From Chimonanthus salicifolius (Eukaryota; Streptophyta; Magnoliopsida; Laurales; Calycanthaceae): a stretch of 64,000 nt of DNA. The DNA lies in assembly GCA_013350335.1 (NCBI GenBank), contig CM023539.1, positions 11,594,302-11,658,301 of the forward strand. The letters are read 5' to 3'. Of the stretch, positions 1-10,347 are shown in pieces; within the stretch, counting starts at the first letter, position 1, and every line of letters begins with the position of its first letter. The translations under genes were made by a program, and so were the position numbers. The notes beneath the pieces were generated by a model. It saw only the letters and a list, made by a program, of their open reading frames with translations. It made no database searches and had not been told where the DNA came from.

Positions 1-1028
1 ATAGTCATAGGGTCGGATAGAGGCTATAAATACATATAATAACATATTTCTTAGTACAATAGACAATTTATTATTTTCTATATTTTGTAAGGTGGGTTTT
101 TTCTTTGTTGGGATTCTCATGGACTATGATTTATGCATTGATAAGTTCTTGAAGAATCTTAAACCACCTTTCTATCTTAGCAAAACCAGAAAATCTGTCT
201 CGATGACAAAAGAAGCATCAGTCTTATTTGTTTATCTTGTTCACCTAATTGAGGACCAGTGAGTATAAGGTATGGGGTATATGGAGCTTTTGCCATTTGT
301 GTTAATTGGTAATGAAGATCACCATATGAAAGAGAAGGGACATGATCTCTGCTTGTCCCTTGCAAGGGTAAGATGTCATTTTGTCTAACATTTTACACAA
401 TAAATCACTATTGTGTATAAAATGTATAAGTTGCTTTGATGCCCACCTTAATTCTTCTACGTTCCTTGTTATTGTCTGTATTTGGCAGCTGGGATAATCT
501 TGTAAGCAGTGCTCCTCTTAAGAGGTTTACACATTAGTTGCAATCTTAGATGAGTTTGTTTGCCTAATTCTGATTCCGTAAGGAAAGAAATGGGAAAAAC
601 ATTGAACATTTATGAAAATGCAGGTGTTATGAATAGGAAATCATTAAAGCAAAGGAATTTTTTTTTTTTGTGGGGAAAATAGTTTACCAAAAATCATTCA
701 ATATAAGGCTGTACATGGTGGGTGATCTTGGCTTTAGATGCTCCCACCATGGAATGTTCATCTCCATAACTATGCCAGTTCTATGACATGATATGGGTTG
801 ACTTCCTTTGGCTTATTATTTGGCCATGGCTGAAGCCAAGATTGACCATATAACTGGTTGGCTTTTGAGGAATGAAGATGGAACCATGTAGTTGTGTTAG
901 ATTCTCTTACCCCAACCAAAGGATGCTTCAGCCTCTAAAGATTACATCACAAAAAAAAAAAAAAGTCTATATCACAAAGAGCTCTTTTCCTATTTGTGTT
1001 AGATTTTATTGTTCATATATATTTACTC
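1..1028. other. No gene recognised; AT-rich intergenic DNA
   Basis: I see no coding region, RNA gene or clear transposon end here. Only short chance reading frames occur, with no family motif. Poly-T and poly-A runs lie near 660 and 950. Confidence 0.5.
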
Positions 1029-1470
1029 TCACATGTTCATGGGTTATTTTTCATATATTACGTCATTAATGCTTTTTCTTATTATTTCTTTTCTCAGGTC
1101 TCAAATTAGCTTATAAATGTTAAGTATGATTTTGGAATCCATAATGAAAGAGATGCACCAACAAAAGACCAAAGTAGAGGAAGAGAGGCAAATTAGAAAA
1201 ATCACAACTAATATTTTGTTTAAATGCATTTTCTTATTTGATATTTGTTTTGTATTAAGGTAATAAGTCCGATTCAAATTTTTATATTTTCAGAAATATA
1301 GCCCTTTTTAGATTTTTTTTTTTTAACTTTATTTGATACTAATTGTTGTATAAGTTTGAAAGCTCACAAAGTGTGGTATAGGTGAAATACTGTATTAAGT
1401 TGAAATTATAAATTTTAGGTTTATAGATAAGTATATTAAGGTTTTTGATAAAAAAAAATTGTTTAAAAAT

Positions 1471-1611
1471 GGATATTAGGCCTGATAAAATAAACATTTA
1501 GGTTAAAAAATGGGTATTAGACTTGGTAGCATAGAAATTTTAGTTAAAAATAAATATTGGAGCCGTTAGCCTAAAAATGAAGGTTAAAAATTAGATATTA
1601 GGCCTGGTAGC
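1471..1611. repeat. About 40-bp minisatellite split by the solo LTR
   Basis: About four degenerate units of roughly 40 bp are visible, each containing a variant of ATGGGTATTAGGCCTGGTAGC followed by AGGTTAAAAA. More degenerate units continue at 5639-5730, on the far side of the LTR, so the LTR inserted inside this array. Confidence 0.6.
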
Positions 1612-2127
1612 TGTAACACCCTGGAATTTCAAAGTTATCAGTTTATATGAAAATATTCATATTTACGGAATTGCCATTGTGATAAAAATTGATTTGAATT
1701 TAAATGGGTCAATGGCTCAATCAAGACCCAAAGGATGATAGTTGGTTTACAAAACAAATAAATGGGTAAGATAAATTTAAACGGTCAAGAATCATATTTG
1801 GGTCAAATTTGGATAAATGGGTCAAAATGGCTAGATGGGACCCAATGGGTCGTGTGAATGGCATGATTAACCATGGATTGAGTTCAAGCTTAGTTAATTT
1901 AAGTATATTAATTTGTTGAGTTTGGTTTGAGTTGAAATGAATGATGGGTTTAGTTGAGTTGAATTTATTAGTTAAGTTAAATTAAATGAATGAGTTAGGT
2001 TGGGTGAGTTGATTAAATGAGTTGAATGAATATGTATTTTTAAATGAGTAAGATGTAGAGATAGAAGGATTGTAGGCTGATTCAAATTCAAACACTAAAA
2101 ACGTTGGCTGCATGGGAAACTTATATG

Positions 2128-2699
2128 CATGTAACTCCCACCCAAGTTAAGAATGGAAATGACGTTACATGGAGTTACATGGGTGAGAATTGAGTTTTCA
2201 AATCATTGTGCACATTGAAGATGGTATAGGGTTTATGCCTTGCTTGGGTCTCCAAAAGACAGCCAATGCATGGATTAATGGTTCATGCATGTAACTCCAA
2301 GGTTGGAGAATAAAATGGGTAGCATATTGGAGGAGTTACACACAATAGATTATGGCATTCTATGGCATTCCAAATTCAAATTAGATACTAAACCAATGGG
2401 GGTTACAAAGTGTGTTCACACTTGGAGGAGGGGAGTTTTATTCCCATGATAGAACTCCCACATGGGACGTTGATGAGGGCTGAATGGAGCTGCTGTTTGT
2501 GGAGTTACACATAGGAATGGTGGCTGTTACATAGGCCAAAACATAGAGGCAAACAATGGAGAATGGTGCAGCACATGGGAGTTACATTTCAATATGAAAC
2601 TCCCATGTGAGAATCTAAGGAAAAGGGGGGTTACACTAGTCCAACCACAAGGGACGTTGGTTGCTTGGGGTGTTTCATTTCATAGATGAAACCCCCAAG
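2128..2699. repeat. Hairpin series 1 in the left part of the solo LTR
   Basis: Several inverted repeats are built around GGAGTTACA/ACTCCCA-type words. Examples are CATGTAACTCC (2128-2138) facing GGAGTTACATG (2171-2181), a palindrome at 2572-2609 with arms CACATGGGAGTT and AACTCCCATGTG, and one at 2664-2699 with arms beginning CTTGGGGTGTTTCAT. The related LTR at 60715 onward has different but equally placed hairpins (61343-61368 and 61442-61466). Confidence 0.7.
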
Positions 2700-3257
2700 T
2701 AACATAAAGAACCTTGATTGTAGAGAGGGAGTTACACAAGGATTAACCTTGGGCTGTTTTTGGTCAAGGAAAGGATTTTCATTTTTACTCTCTCTATCTC
2801 TCTATCCCTCTATCACTCATAGACGTCCTCTATCTTTCTAAACCAAGAGCAGCAGCTGGTTGTTTATTTTTCAATTAGTTTTGGGTAATCCTTTCATTTA
2901 GACAAAAATCAGCAAAAGGGTTTTGGCAACAAGGATAGCAATTTTATTCAAGACCAAAGTTCCCTTTCTCTCTCTCTCACTCTCTTAAGTCCTTGTCACC
3001 TGGCTGAATTATCTCAAGGAGCTTGCATCAAGATCAGTCTCAGCCCAAAGAACAGTAAGAAAGAAGGAGAGGTCAAGGAGATAAAGGGGCAAAGAAGGAG
3101 TCAAAGGAACCGAAGGAGACGCGGTATTAGTAAGTGCATTTTGAACCCTTGTTTAATAGATTGGTTAAGAAAATGAGATTTGGCCATTGTATGGCCAGAT
3201 CCATCAATGGTTTAGACCTAGAATTATGATGTTTAAAACGATAAAATATGGACCATA

Positions 3258-4450
3258 GGGTTCGGCCCCATTGGATGGCCGAACCCCATGGAAAAACTTG
3301 GTGGATTCTATGGTATTTGAAAGTCAAAAATCCATATTTTGGAGTGAGGATTTTAAAAGATTTTTATATGGAATTAAGCTTGCTGTTTTGGAGTGGATAT
3401 GACATGACTAAACCATATTTATCTTATGTTAATTTACTGATTAATTTCATAGATAAATATGGGTGGATTTCCATTAAGAGAACCATAGGGTTCGGCCATG
3501 TGTATGGCCGAACCCCATGGACTGATTTAGATGATTTTAAGTGTGTATTTTAAAAAGGTAAAAACATAAATAAGGAAGTTATTTTGGACATAGATGAATG
3601 ATTAAGAAACTCAAAACCAAAGGACATAGGGTTCGGCCACCATGGAGGGCCGAACCCCATGCAAATAAAGGTATGGTTGTGATGTATTTGAAACATATAA
3701 GCCATGAAGTATGTGGACTGTTTTGGGTTATTATTTAAGATTCAAATACATGCTTTGGAAAGGGTTAAAAGCATGGATCTGTATGACAAAGGACTGAAGT
3801 TAATATGGTTTAAAACAGTGGTCCAAAACTGATGAAATGGATCATTTGGATCGGCCATTTTGGATTGCCGAATTTCATGAATTAATATGGTCATTTGGGA
3901 CAAGTAGATGAACTGATTTAGATGGTGTTTAAGAGGTATAATGGCAGCAATAGTATATTGATATTGTATGTTTTAATAACACCAAAAACATGTTTTAGAA
4001 GAACAAAACATGGACATAGGGTTCGGCCACCTTGGATGGCCGAACCCCATGTAAGTATTTGGTTGTTTGGATTGGCTTTCAAAAAGATGGAAATCACATC
4101 AATTATGGATTTGGTATTAAGATGATGGAAAATAGGATTAAAATCTTTAGGGTGAGGCTCGGCCATGTTATGTGGCCGAACCCCACCAATTGTCATGTAA
4201 TGGACTTTGTTGTCTAAATTAGGCTAAGGATAGCATAATGGCATTATTGTAAATAAGGATGAAAAGATGAAATGATCAAAAGAATGGATTTATGAGCCAA
4301 AACCTAAGGCGGTAAGATTCGGCCATGTAGTATGGCCGAACCCTACCAAGTGTCATTTGGAAAGTTTGGGATAATTAGATAGTATTAAGTAAATAAAAGA
4401 TTTATCAAAGTTTAAATGGGTGAGGTTCGGCCATGGGGTATGGCCGAACC
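3258..4450. repeat. Array of eight GGTTCGGCCA...TGGCCGAACC palindromes
   Basis: Palindromes of 25-29 nt lie at 3258-3286, 3488-3515, 3629-3657, 3849-3873 (degenerate), 4019-4047, 4156-4182, 4315-4342 and 4424-4450, spaced 109-230 bp apart. Each has arms GGGTTCGGCC and GGCCGAACCC around a short variable loop, usually followed by CCATG or CCAC. The sequence between palindromes is only loosely similar. The same palindromes recur in the LTR at 60715 onward. Substitutions in the arms are often at CG dinucleotides. Confidence 0.85.
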
Positions 4451-4752
4451 CCACAAAGTGGATTTTTGGGATTTAAATCAAATTAGAATCATATGGTCAA
4501 ATGATTAACTTGCTGCCATGTATATAGGGTATTCGGATTTCTAGAACGGTGTACAAAGTCGTGATCGAAAGACGGTCCAAAGGAAGGGTCGAACAAAGTA
4601 AAAATATTGTAGGTTTCCTACCTTGTTGTAACCACACAACTCATTCGCTGTTTTATGTTTATTTGAATAAGTTATTTGAATCAAATGTTATATTTACAAA
4701 TGGCATGTTTGCATAGACATCTCATGCATAGCATGGGATGATGGGGAAGTAA

Positions 4753-4907
4753 CCGGAGGCCACACTCCGTCGGGGCGTCCGAAAGACCATTGTGGGGTAC
4801 CCTGATGATGAGAATCCCATCAGGAGGAATCCGGAGGCCACACTCCGTCGGGGCGTCCGAAAGACCACTGTGGGTTACCTTGACGATGAGAATCCCGTCA
4901 AGTGATG
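4753..4907. repeat. 78-bp tandem repeat, two units
   Basis: Two copies start at 4753 and 4831. They share GGAGGCCACACTCCGTCGG, then a GGCGTCCGAAAGACC string and a TGATGAGAATCCC-like end. This GC-rich block lies inside the 4.0-kb solo LTR. Confidence 0.8.
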
Positions 4908-7737
4908 GCTATGTTGAATGGTGATGGGTGGGACTCATTACATGTTCATTTCATACATAGCATATTTTTATAGAATTTGTCACACATGTATAACTATTAT
5001 CCTATTTGCATGTTTTTGACTAACCATGTGGTAGCCCTATTCGGAAACACTACTGGGCGCGTTGATCTAACGCCCTATCTATATCTTTAGTGGATGATGC
5101 AGGGAAAGGAAAGAACGTGGTTGGAGAAGAGGACCAAGTACGAAAACTTGGGCGATTTGAATGATTGCAATGGACTATGAATGGATTTTTGTTATGGACT
5201 TGTTAGTTGATTTATTTGGAACAATGTAATTTGTTAAATTAGATGTTGGCATGTAATAAGTAGTTAGGTAGATGCTATGGTTGGATTTATTTGAATGGTT
5301 TGGAATGAATAGTAGATTAAGGTTATATAATAATTTTGGAGAATAAATAAGGTACTTTGCTATCTAAAAAAAAAATGGAAATTGGATTAATCATAGGTTC
5401 TATTATAACCTCAGTTAGATCTAGGCTAAGTTAATTCCGCTAGATAAATATGTACCATGTGCGGATCAGTTTTATGAACTTAGTTCATACGCACATGGGC
5501 TTGGCCAGTTAAGGGTCGGATTTAGAGATCCGAACTTAACTCGCGTCGTGACATTCCGCCCCGATCACTTATTGATTATTATTATTTAAAAAAAAAAATA
5601 AACTCTGAATTTTAGAGTGAAAAGGGCGGGGTGTTACAGTAGCATCAAAAGATGGGTGAAAATTAGATATCGGGCTTTGTAGCGTCAAATTTGGGTAAGA
5701 ATTTGATATTGAGCCTTACAACAACTTGCGCTATTAAATGGGTCAAATGGACAAATGGGCTTCAGATGGTCCATTAAGATTATTGGACATGCCAGATCTA
5801 AAATGGAGCTAGTCCTGTTTTACTAGGCCGGGCAGATTCAGACTTTTTTCTTAATGGATCTAGATCCATACTAGTTAGGCGGGACATACTTGGGTCTGTT
5901 TATAGGCCTAGCCTTTAAATTTGATGAAGATAGGTCATTGATTTTTAAATGTTTAATTTAAGACATACAATGATAAGATAGAGGTAAAACTTATACACAA
6001 TTCTTTAAATCGTCCTCTTTGCATCACACCCTACTATGTAGACTCCAAAATCTATTTAATGGTATGTTTTGTTTCAGTAGATTTCTTATATAAAACCCCA
6101 TTTGAATGAATGGTTTATCAAGTTTCACTTTAATTTCATCATTTTATCTCTTAAATTATAAACTTTTGAAACAAATTTATTAAAAATTAAAAAAAAAAAA
6201 TCCTTAATTAACATGATCAACTAGTTTTAAAACTTTGCACAATTATCTATATAATAGCGGATAAAATGCAAACTCTCGTTGTCCTAACTCAAAAACAATT
6301 AACTAGATACATCCCAACGATAGTCAATGTCTAATTTTAGAAATTTTTTAGAAATCTAATGTTATAAAATTATAATCCAACTAATTCCACCTTAAGTCGG
6401 TTGACTCAGAGCTGTTGAACTCATCCATCCTTTATTGATATAATAGACGGAAGCTCAAAACAGTTATTCCTCATAAACTAATTCCACTTTAAGTCAGTCG
6501 ACTCTGAGCTGTTGAACTCATCCATCCTTTATATAATAGTCAGAAACTGAAAACAATTATTCCTCACGTGTTAATGGGTTTTTTCCATATATTGCATCAT
6601 TAAATACTTTTTCTTACTCTCTTGCTTTCTTAGGTATCAAATTAGTTTATAAAATTAAGTTTGTTTCTAGAAGTTCAGAAAGGATGCACCTAGTGGCCTA
6701 AGTAGAAGAAGAGAGAGAAATTGGAAAAAATGACAACCAATATTTTGTTTAAATGCATTTTTATTTGAAATTTGTTTGTATTAAGGTTAATGAATTCATT
6801 TTTTTTTTTAGTTTTTAGGTCTAATATTGCACTTTTTAGATTTTTTTTAGGCCGTACATATAGACACCCGACTTTTTTGATTTTTTTTAACCTTTATATG
6901 ATACTAAATGTTGTATAAGTTTTAAAGATCATAAAGTGTGGTATGGGTGAAATATTTTATTAGATTGAAATTATAAATTCTAGGCTTATAGAGGAGTATA
7001 TTAAAGCTTTGGATAAACAAATGTTTAAAAATGGGTCTCTTTATAGGCCTACATATAATCTTAACCTTTAATTTTTTATGAGTATAAGTTATTGATTTTT
7101 AAAAATTTAAATTAGAAGAGAGAATGATTAATTAAGGAAAAACGTATGCACAACTTTTTTAAATAGTTCTCTTTACATCACATCAAAATCTATTTAATGA
7201 TATGTTTTCTTAAAGAGTTGTAGTAAATAAGGTTTAAGTAGAGTTTTTATATTAAAACCCATTTGAGTAAGAGATTTATCAAGTTTTACTTTTATAAAAT
7301 CATTCTATCTCTTAAATTTAAATTTTTTAAAACTTTCATTAAAAAATAAAATTACTTAATTAACATGATGAACTAATATTAAAACTTTAGACAATTAATA
7401 TCTATATAATAACTGATAGAATGCAAACTCTCTACCCTAACTCAAAAACAATTAACTACATATATCCCAACGACAATCAAGGTCTAATTTTAGAATTTTT
7501 TTTAGAAATCTAATGCTTTAAAATTATAGATTTAGAAACTCAAAATAGTTATTCCAACTAATTCCACCTTAAGTCACTTGACTCAAAGCTGTTGAGCTCA
7601 TCCATCCTTTATTTATATAATTGTCGGAAGCTCAAAACAGTTATTCCTCGGAAACTAATTCCACTTTAACTAGATGTGATTTACATCAATAATCCTAACC
7701 TAGCTTGGACGAAATTTCATTGAATCTTATTGTGTGG

Positions 7738-7930
7738 TGTTAGGGCTGAAACTCAGGTCGGGCGGGTCGGATTTTGATAAATCCAACCCTAACTCATGTC
7801 AAAACATATTGAACTCGACCTGACCCGACCCGAATTGCTAACCCGATTTAGTCAACCCAATCCAACTCGAATTTCTAATACTTTCAACCCGACTGTTAAC
7901 CTGAGCTCACCCAACCCGACCCAAAAAGAT
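7738..7930. repeat. GGGTCGGGT-rich dispersed repeat fragment
   Basis: This is a block of repeated GACCCGACCC and AACCCGAC words. It starts with GGGTCGG-type words on one strand and ends with the complement, suggesting inverted ends. I see no transposase and no clear target duplication. It resembles short non-autonomous plant elements, but the family cannot be fixed. Confidence 0.35.
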
Positions 7931-8499
7931 TCGAGTTTGACATGAGCTTGAACGGTAATGTTCTTCAATATATCTTCAATACTAATATTTACTCTTCATC
8001 AAAGTGGTTTACATGGCTGGAAGAATCTTCTTGATGGTTTCTAATAAGGAACAACCTTTGACATTACAGGCCGACGCGAAAGAGACTTAAAAAAAAAACT
8101 CCCTTAAGAAATGAGAAATCTATCCATAGAATTTACGACCCACTTCAAAGAAAGAAAGAAAGGCAACCCATTTCCATTTTCCTCACCTCAATCAATCCCT
8201 TGCATGATTGAAACGAAGACAGACAATCCATCAGACTAAGATGCCTGCATTTTCTTAATTGTCTTACCTTAAGTGTTAGGACCGTGGGCTTACATTAAGA
8301 TGTCGACATTAATAAAGTTTACCTTAACAAAAATTACCTTATCTAAGAATTAACGTTGACCTTGACAGTAAAAATTACCTTATCTAAGCACTCAATTTAC
8401 ACGCCAAATCTAAACAGCAAATTTGGCGACTTTTGGAGATGGAGTTGAATTCAAAATAAAAGGAAATAAGCAAGAAATCAGCCAGTGTTTGAAGAGGAT

Positions 8500-8910
8500 C
8501 AGGTCTCACACGATGTGCTGGTTATCGATTTTATTAATTAATTTTTAAAACTTTATAACTTAAAAAAAGCACATTAATTAAGTTAATAAATTATCAAATT
8601 ATTTCTACAATTTTTTTTATTTTTCTGATTTTTTTTTGTAATTTTTCATCAATTTATTAATAATTTTGGAAATTCTCAATTTTGTAACTTCAAAATAATA
8701 TTTGAACATGTAAATGACCTATATTTAATGAAAAAATTGCATAGCCAATAAGCTCATAAATTTCTGTATTTTCTATAATTTTTTTGAATTTTTTGAAAAA
8801 ATAAAATATAAAAAAGAATAAGTCGAATTAGAGAGAATCATATCGACCGATATCCGAGATATCGGCGATATGGCTGATATCATACAAAAACGATATTTAA
8901 ACATCCGATG
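8500..8910. repeat. AT-rich element ending in GATATCGGC-type words
   Basis: An AT-rich stretch is followed at about 8841-8900 by repeated ATATCGACCGATATC and GATATCGGCGATATGG words. The same vocabulary makes up the 378-bp insertion at 50499-50876, so this may be a diverged or partial member of that family. No ends or target duplication could be fixed here. Confidence 0.4.
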
Positions 8911-9903
8911 GTAAGTGTTAAGTTCAAACTTCCATGTGAGTTAATGGGCAAACTATGCGTATGAAAGATTTCTTTTTATGATTTTTCTTTCCTAAAAGCA
9001 GTCCATCATGAATTATGAATAGGAATCTAAATGGATTTTCAAGAATTAATTCTTTTGAAATATTTGATCTGAAATAGATTTGGATGGAAACTTTAGTTTT
9101 ATTTTAAATTTTAGATCTATTCTAATACTAGTCTAACATCTATTTGTATTTGGGTGTAGATTTAGATCTAACCAAATTTGAATCCAATACTGCTAACCCA
9201 AATGACAAGTAATATGTTAACATAATTATTATTAATAAATATGTTGTATTAAGTTTTATGAAGAAGAAACTTAAAAAAAAAACTTTCATATGTTGTGAGA
9301 GGTTACTGAGAGGTTGCTCAATCTTTCAAGGGGTAGGTTGAACCCTCATATTAATATTTAATCCTTTGTCATATAGGTTGAACCCTCGTAACCCATTCAA
9401 ATACTAAAATAAATGGGTTGGCGTGACCAATCTCTTATCCCAATTTTTTTTAGTAGGTCAATTTATTTACCCATATTTGATTGGCCCATTTACCCATTTA
9501 ACAGTTGAAAAATCTAGATTTCTTTTTTCTTTTATAATAAATAGAAGAATAGGGCCTACAACCATGACCAGCATTAACTTTGAAAATGATAAGTAGAAAT
9601 TTATAAAACATTCAGTGAATTGGAAAAAAAGAGTTTTTTTATCAAAAAAATATAAAAGGTTTCAAGAAAAAAAAATTGAAATAGAAAAATAATGGAGCTT
9701 TTGCCAGAAGAACTAAAAGTCTTGGCGTTCGTTTAAAATATAACTAATTTTTTTTTCTTAGTTATTCATAGGAGCAAATCAAACTTGTAAAAACTACTAC
9801 GCATGGGCAATCTCAATCCTTGCCAGGACTAAATTATATAAATATTCCTAGCTTCGACTCATCAAATTAATAGGTATACAGATCCAGCATCAATTCCCAT
9901 CTC
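8911..9903. other. No gene recognised; AT-rich 3' flank of the RLP gene
   Basis: AT-rich sequence with no coding region, RNA gene or element boundary that I can support. Confidence 0.4.
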
Positions 9904-10075
9904 TTTTTTATTTTTTGAATTTACGTGTGGGAAATCGCAGAATACCCAGCGTAAAACCTCCATGGGTGAGCCCACTATCCCTAGGGCACACCAAGGTTAG
10001 ACCATGGGGGTTCGAACCCTCAACCTTCCGCTTCTTGAGGTGGGAGGCAACCAGTTGAGCTACACGTGGGTAACA
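9904..10075 (-). mobile_element. tRNA-derived SINE, complete
   Basis: Read on the minus strand, the 5' end is tRNA-like. It has an A box TAGCTCAACTGG and a B box GGTTCGAACCC, the internal RNA polymerase III promoter of a tRNA-derived SINE. The 3' end is A-rich (seen as TTTTTTA on the plus strand at 9904). The element is flanked by target duplications ATCAATTCCCATCTC (9889-9903) and ATCAATTCCATCTC (10076-10089), differing by one base. The head cannot form a normal tRNA beyond the D- and T-arm-like parts, so it is not a tRNA gene. A shorter copy lies at 32910-33042. Confidence 0.88.
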
Positions 10076-10347
10076 ATCAATTCCATCTCTGGTGCAATGT
10101 CCATATTCATTCAAAGTAGGGTAATGGACAAGTTGAAATCCTATTTGCAATTATTTTAAAAATTAAGCACTCAATAAAATGATGAAGAAAAGATAGAAGA
10201 ATATGATGCGGTAGGGAAATGTTCTATTATTGAAATGCAAATTGTTATTTTAAGAAAAATAAACATTACAGAAATAAGTCCCATAAGAAAATTGAAATGT
10301 AGTGTTGGGTCATTTAAATAATACAATCATTACTCAAGTGGTCTATA

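Larger units (their letters stand above)
1612..5638 (+). mobile_element. Solo LTR, about 4.0 kb, Tekay/Del chromovirus type
   Basis: The element begins TGTAACACCC and ends GGGGTGTTACA. It is flanked by the 5-bp direct repeat GTAGC (1607-1611 and 5639-5643), which is the hallmark of an LTR produced by integrase. It has no coding region, no primer binding site and no polypurine tract, so it is a solo LTR left by recombination. Long LTRs with these ends are typical of the Tekay/Del lineage of Ty3/gypsy chromoviruses, so the lineage call rests on the ends. A diverged relative starts at 60715. The interior holds two series of palindromes and a 78-bp tandem repeat, listed separately. Confidence 0.85.
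1029..7671. repeat. About 1.14-kb tandem duplication, interrupted by a solo LTR
   Basis: Two block types alternate. Block P is at about 1029-1474 and again at 6565-7035. Block Q is at about 5893-6560 and again at 7031-7671. The copies are readily aligned by eye with many small differences; for example, both Q copies start with a GGGTCTSTTTATAGGCC-like string and end near an ATTCCACTTTAA string. The original order was P-Q-P-Q with a unit of about 1138 bp. The solo LTR at 1612-5638 later landed in the first unit. No coding function is visible. Confidence 0.75.

Noticed and set aside
177..1069. Small frames of 62 and 65 codons
   Set aside because: No similarity to any family I know and AT-rich context; considered chance.
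3248..4217. Overlapping frames on both strands with recurrent G-H-V-x-G-R-T-P words, looking like a repeat protein
   Set aside because: They are translations of the GGTTCGGCC palindromes, which read similarly on both strands; no start signals or codon bias support a protein.
3258..4450. Regularly spaced palindromic repeats resembling a CRISPR array
   Set aside because: Spacing varies from 109 to 230 bp, spacers are related, no cas genes exist and the context is a plant LTR.
9950..10075. Possible tRNA gene on the minus strand (A box and B box present)
   Set aside because: No full cloverleaf can be drawn; A-rich tail and target duplications show it is a SINE.
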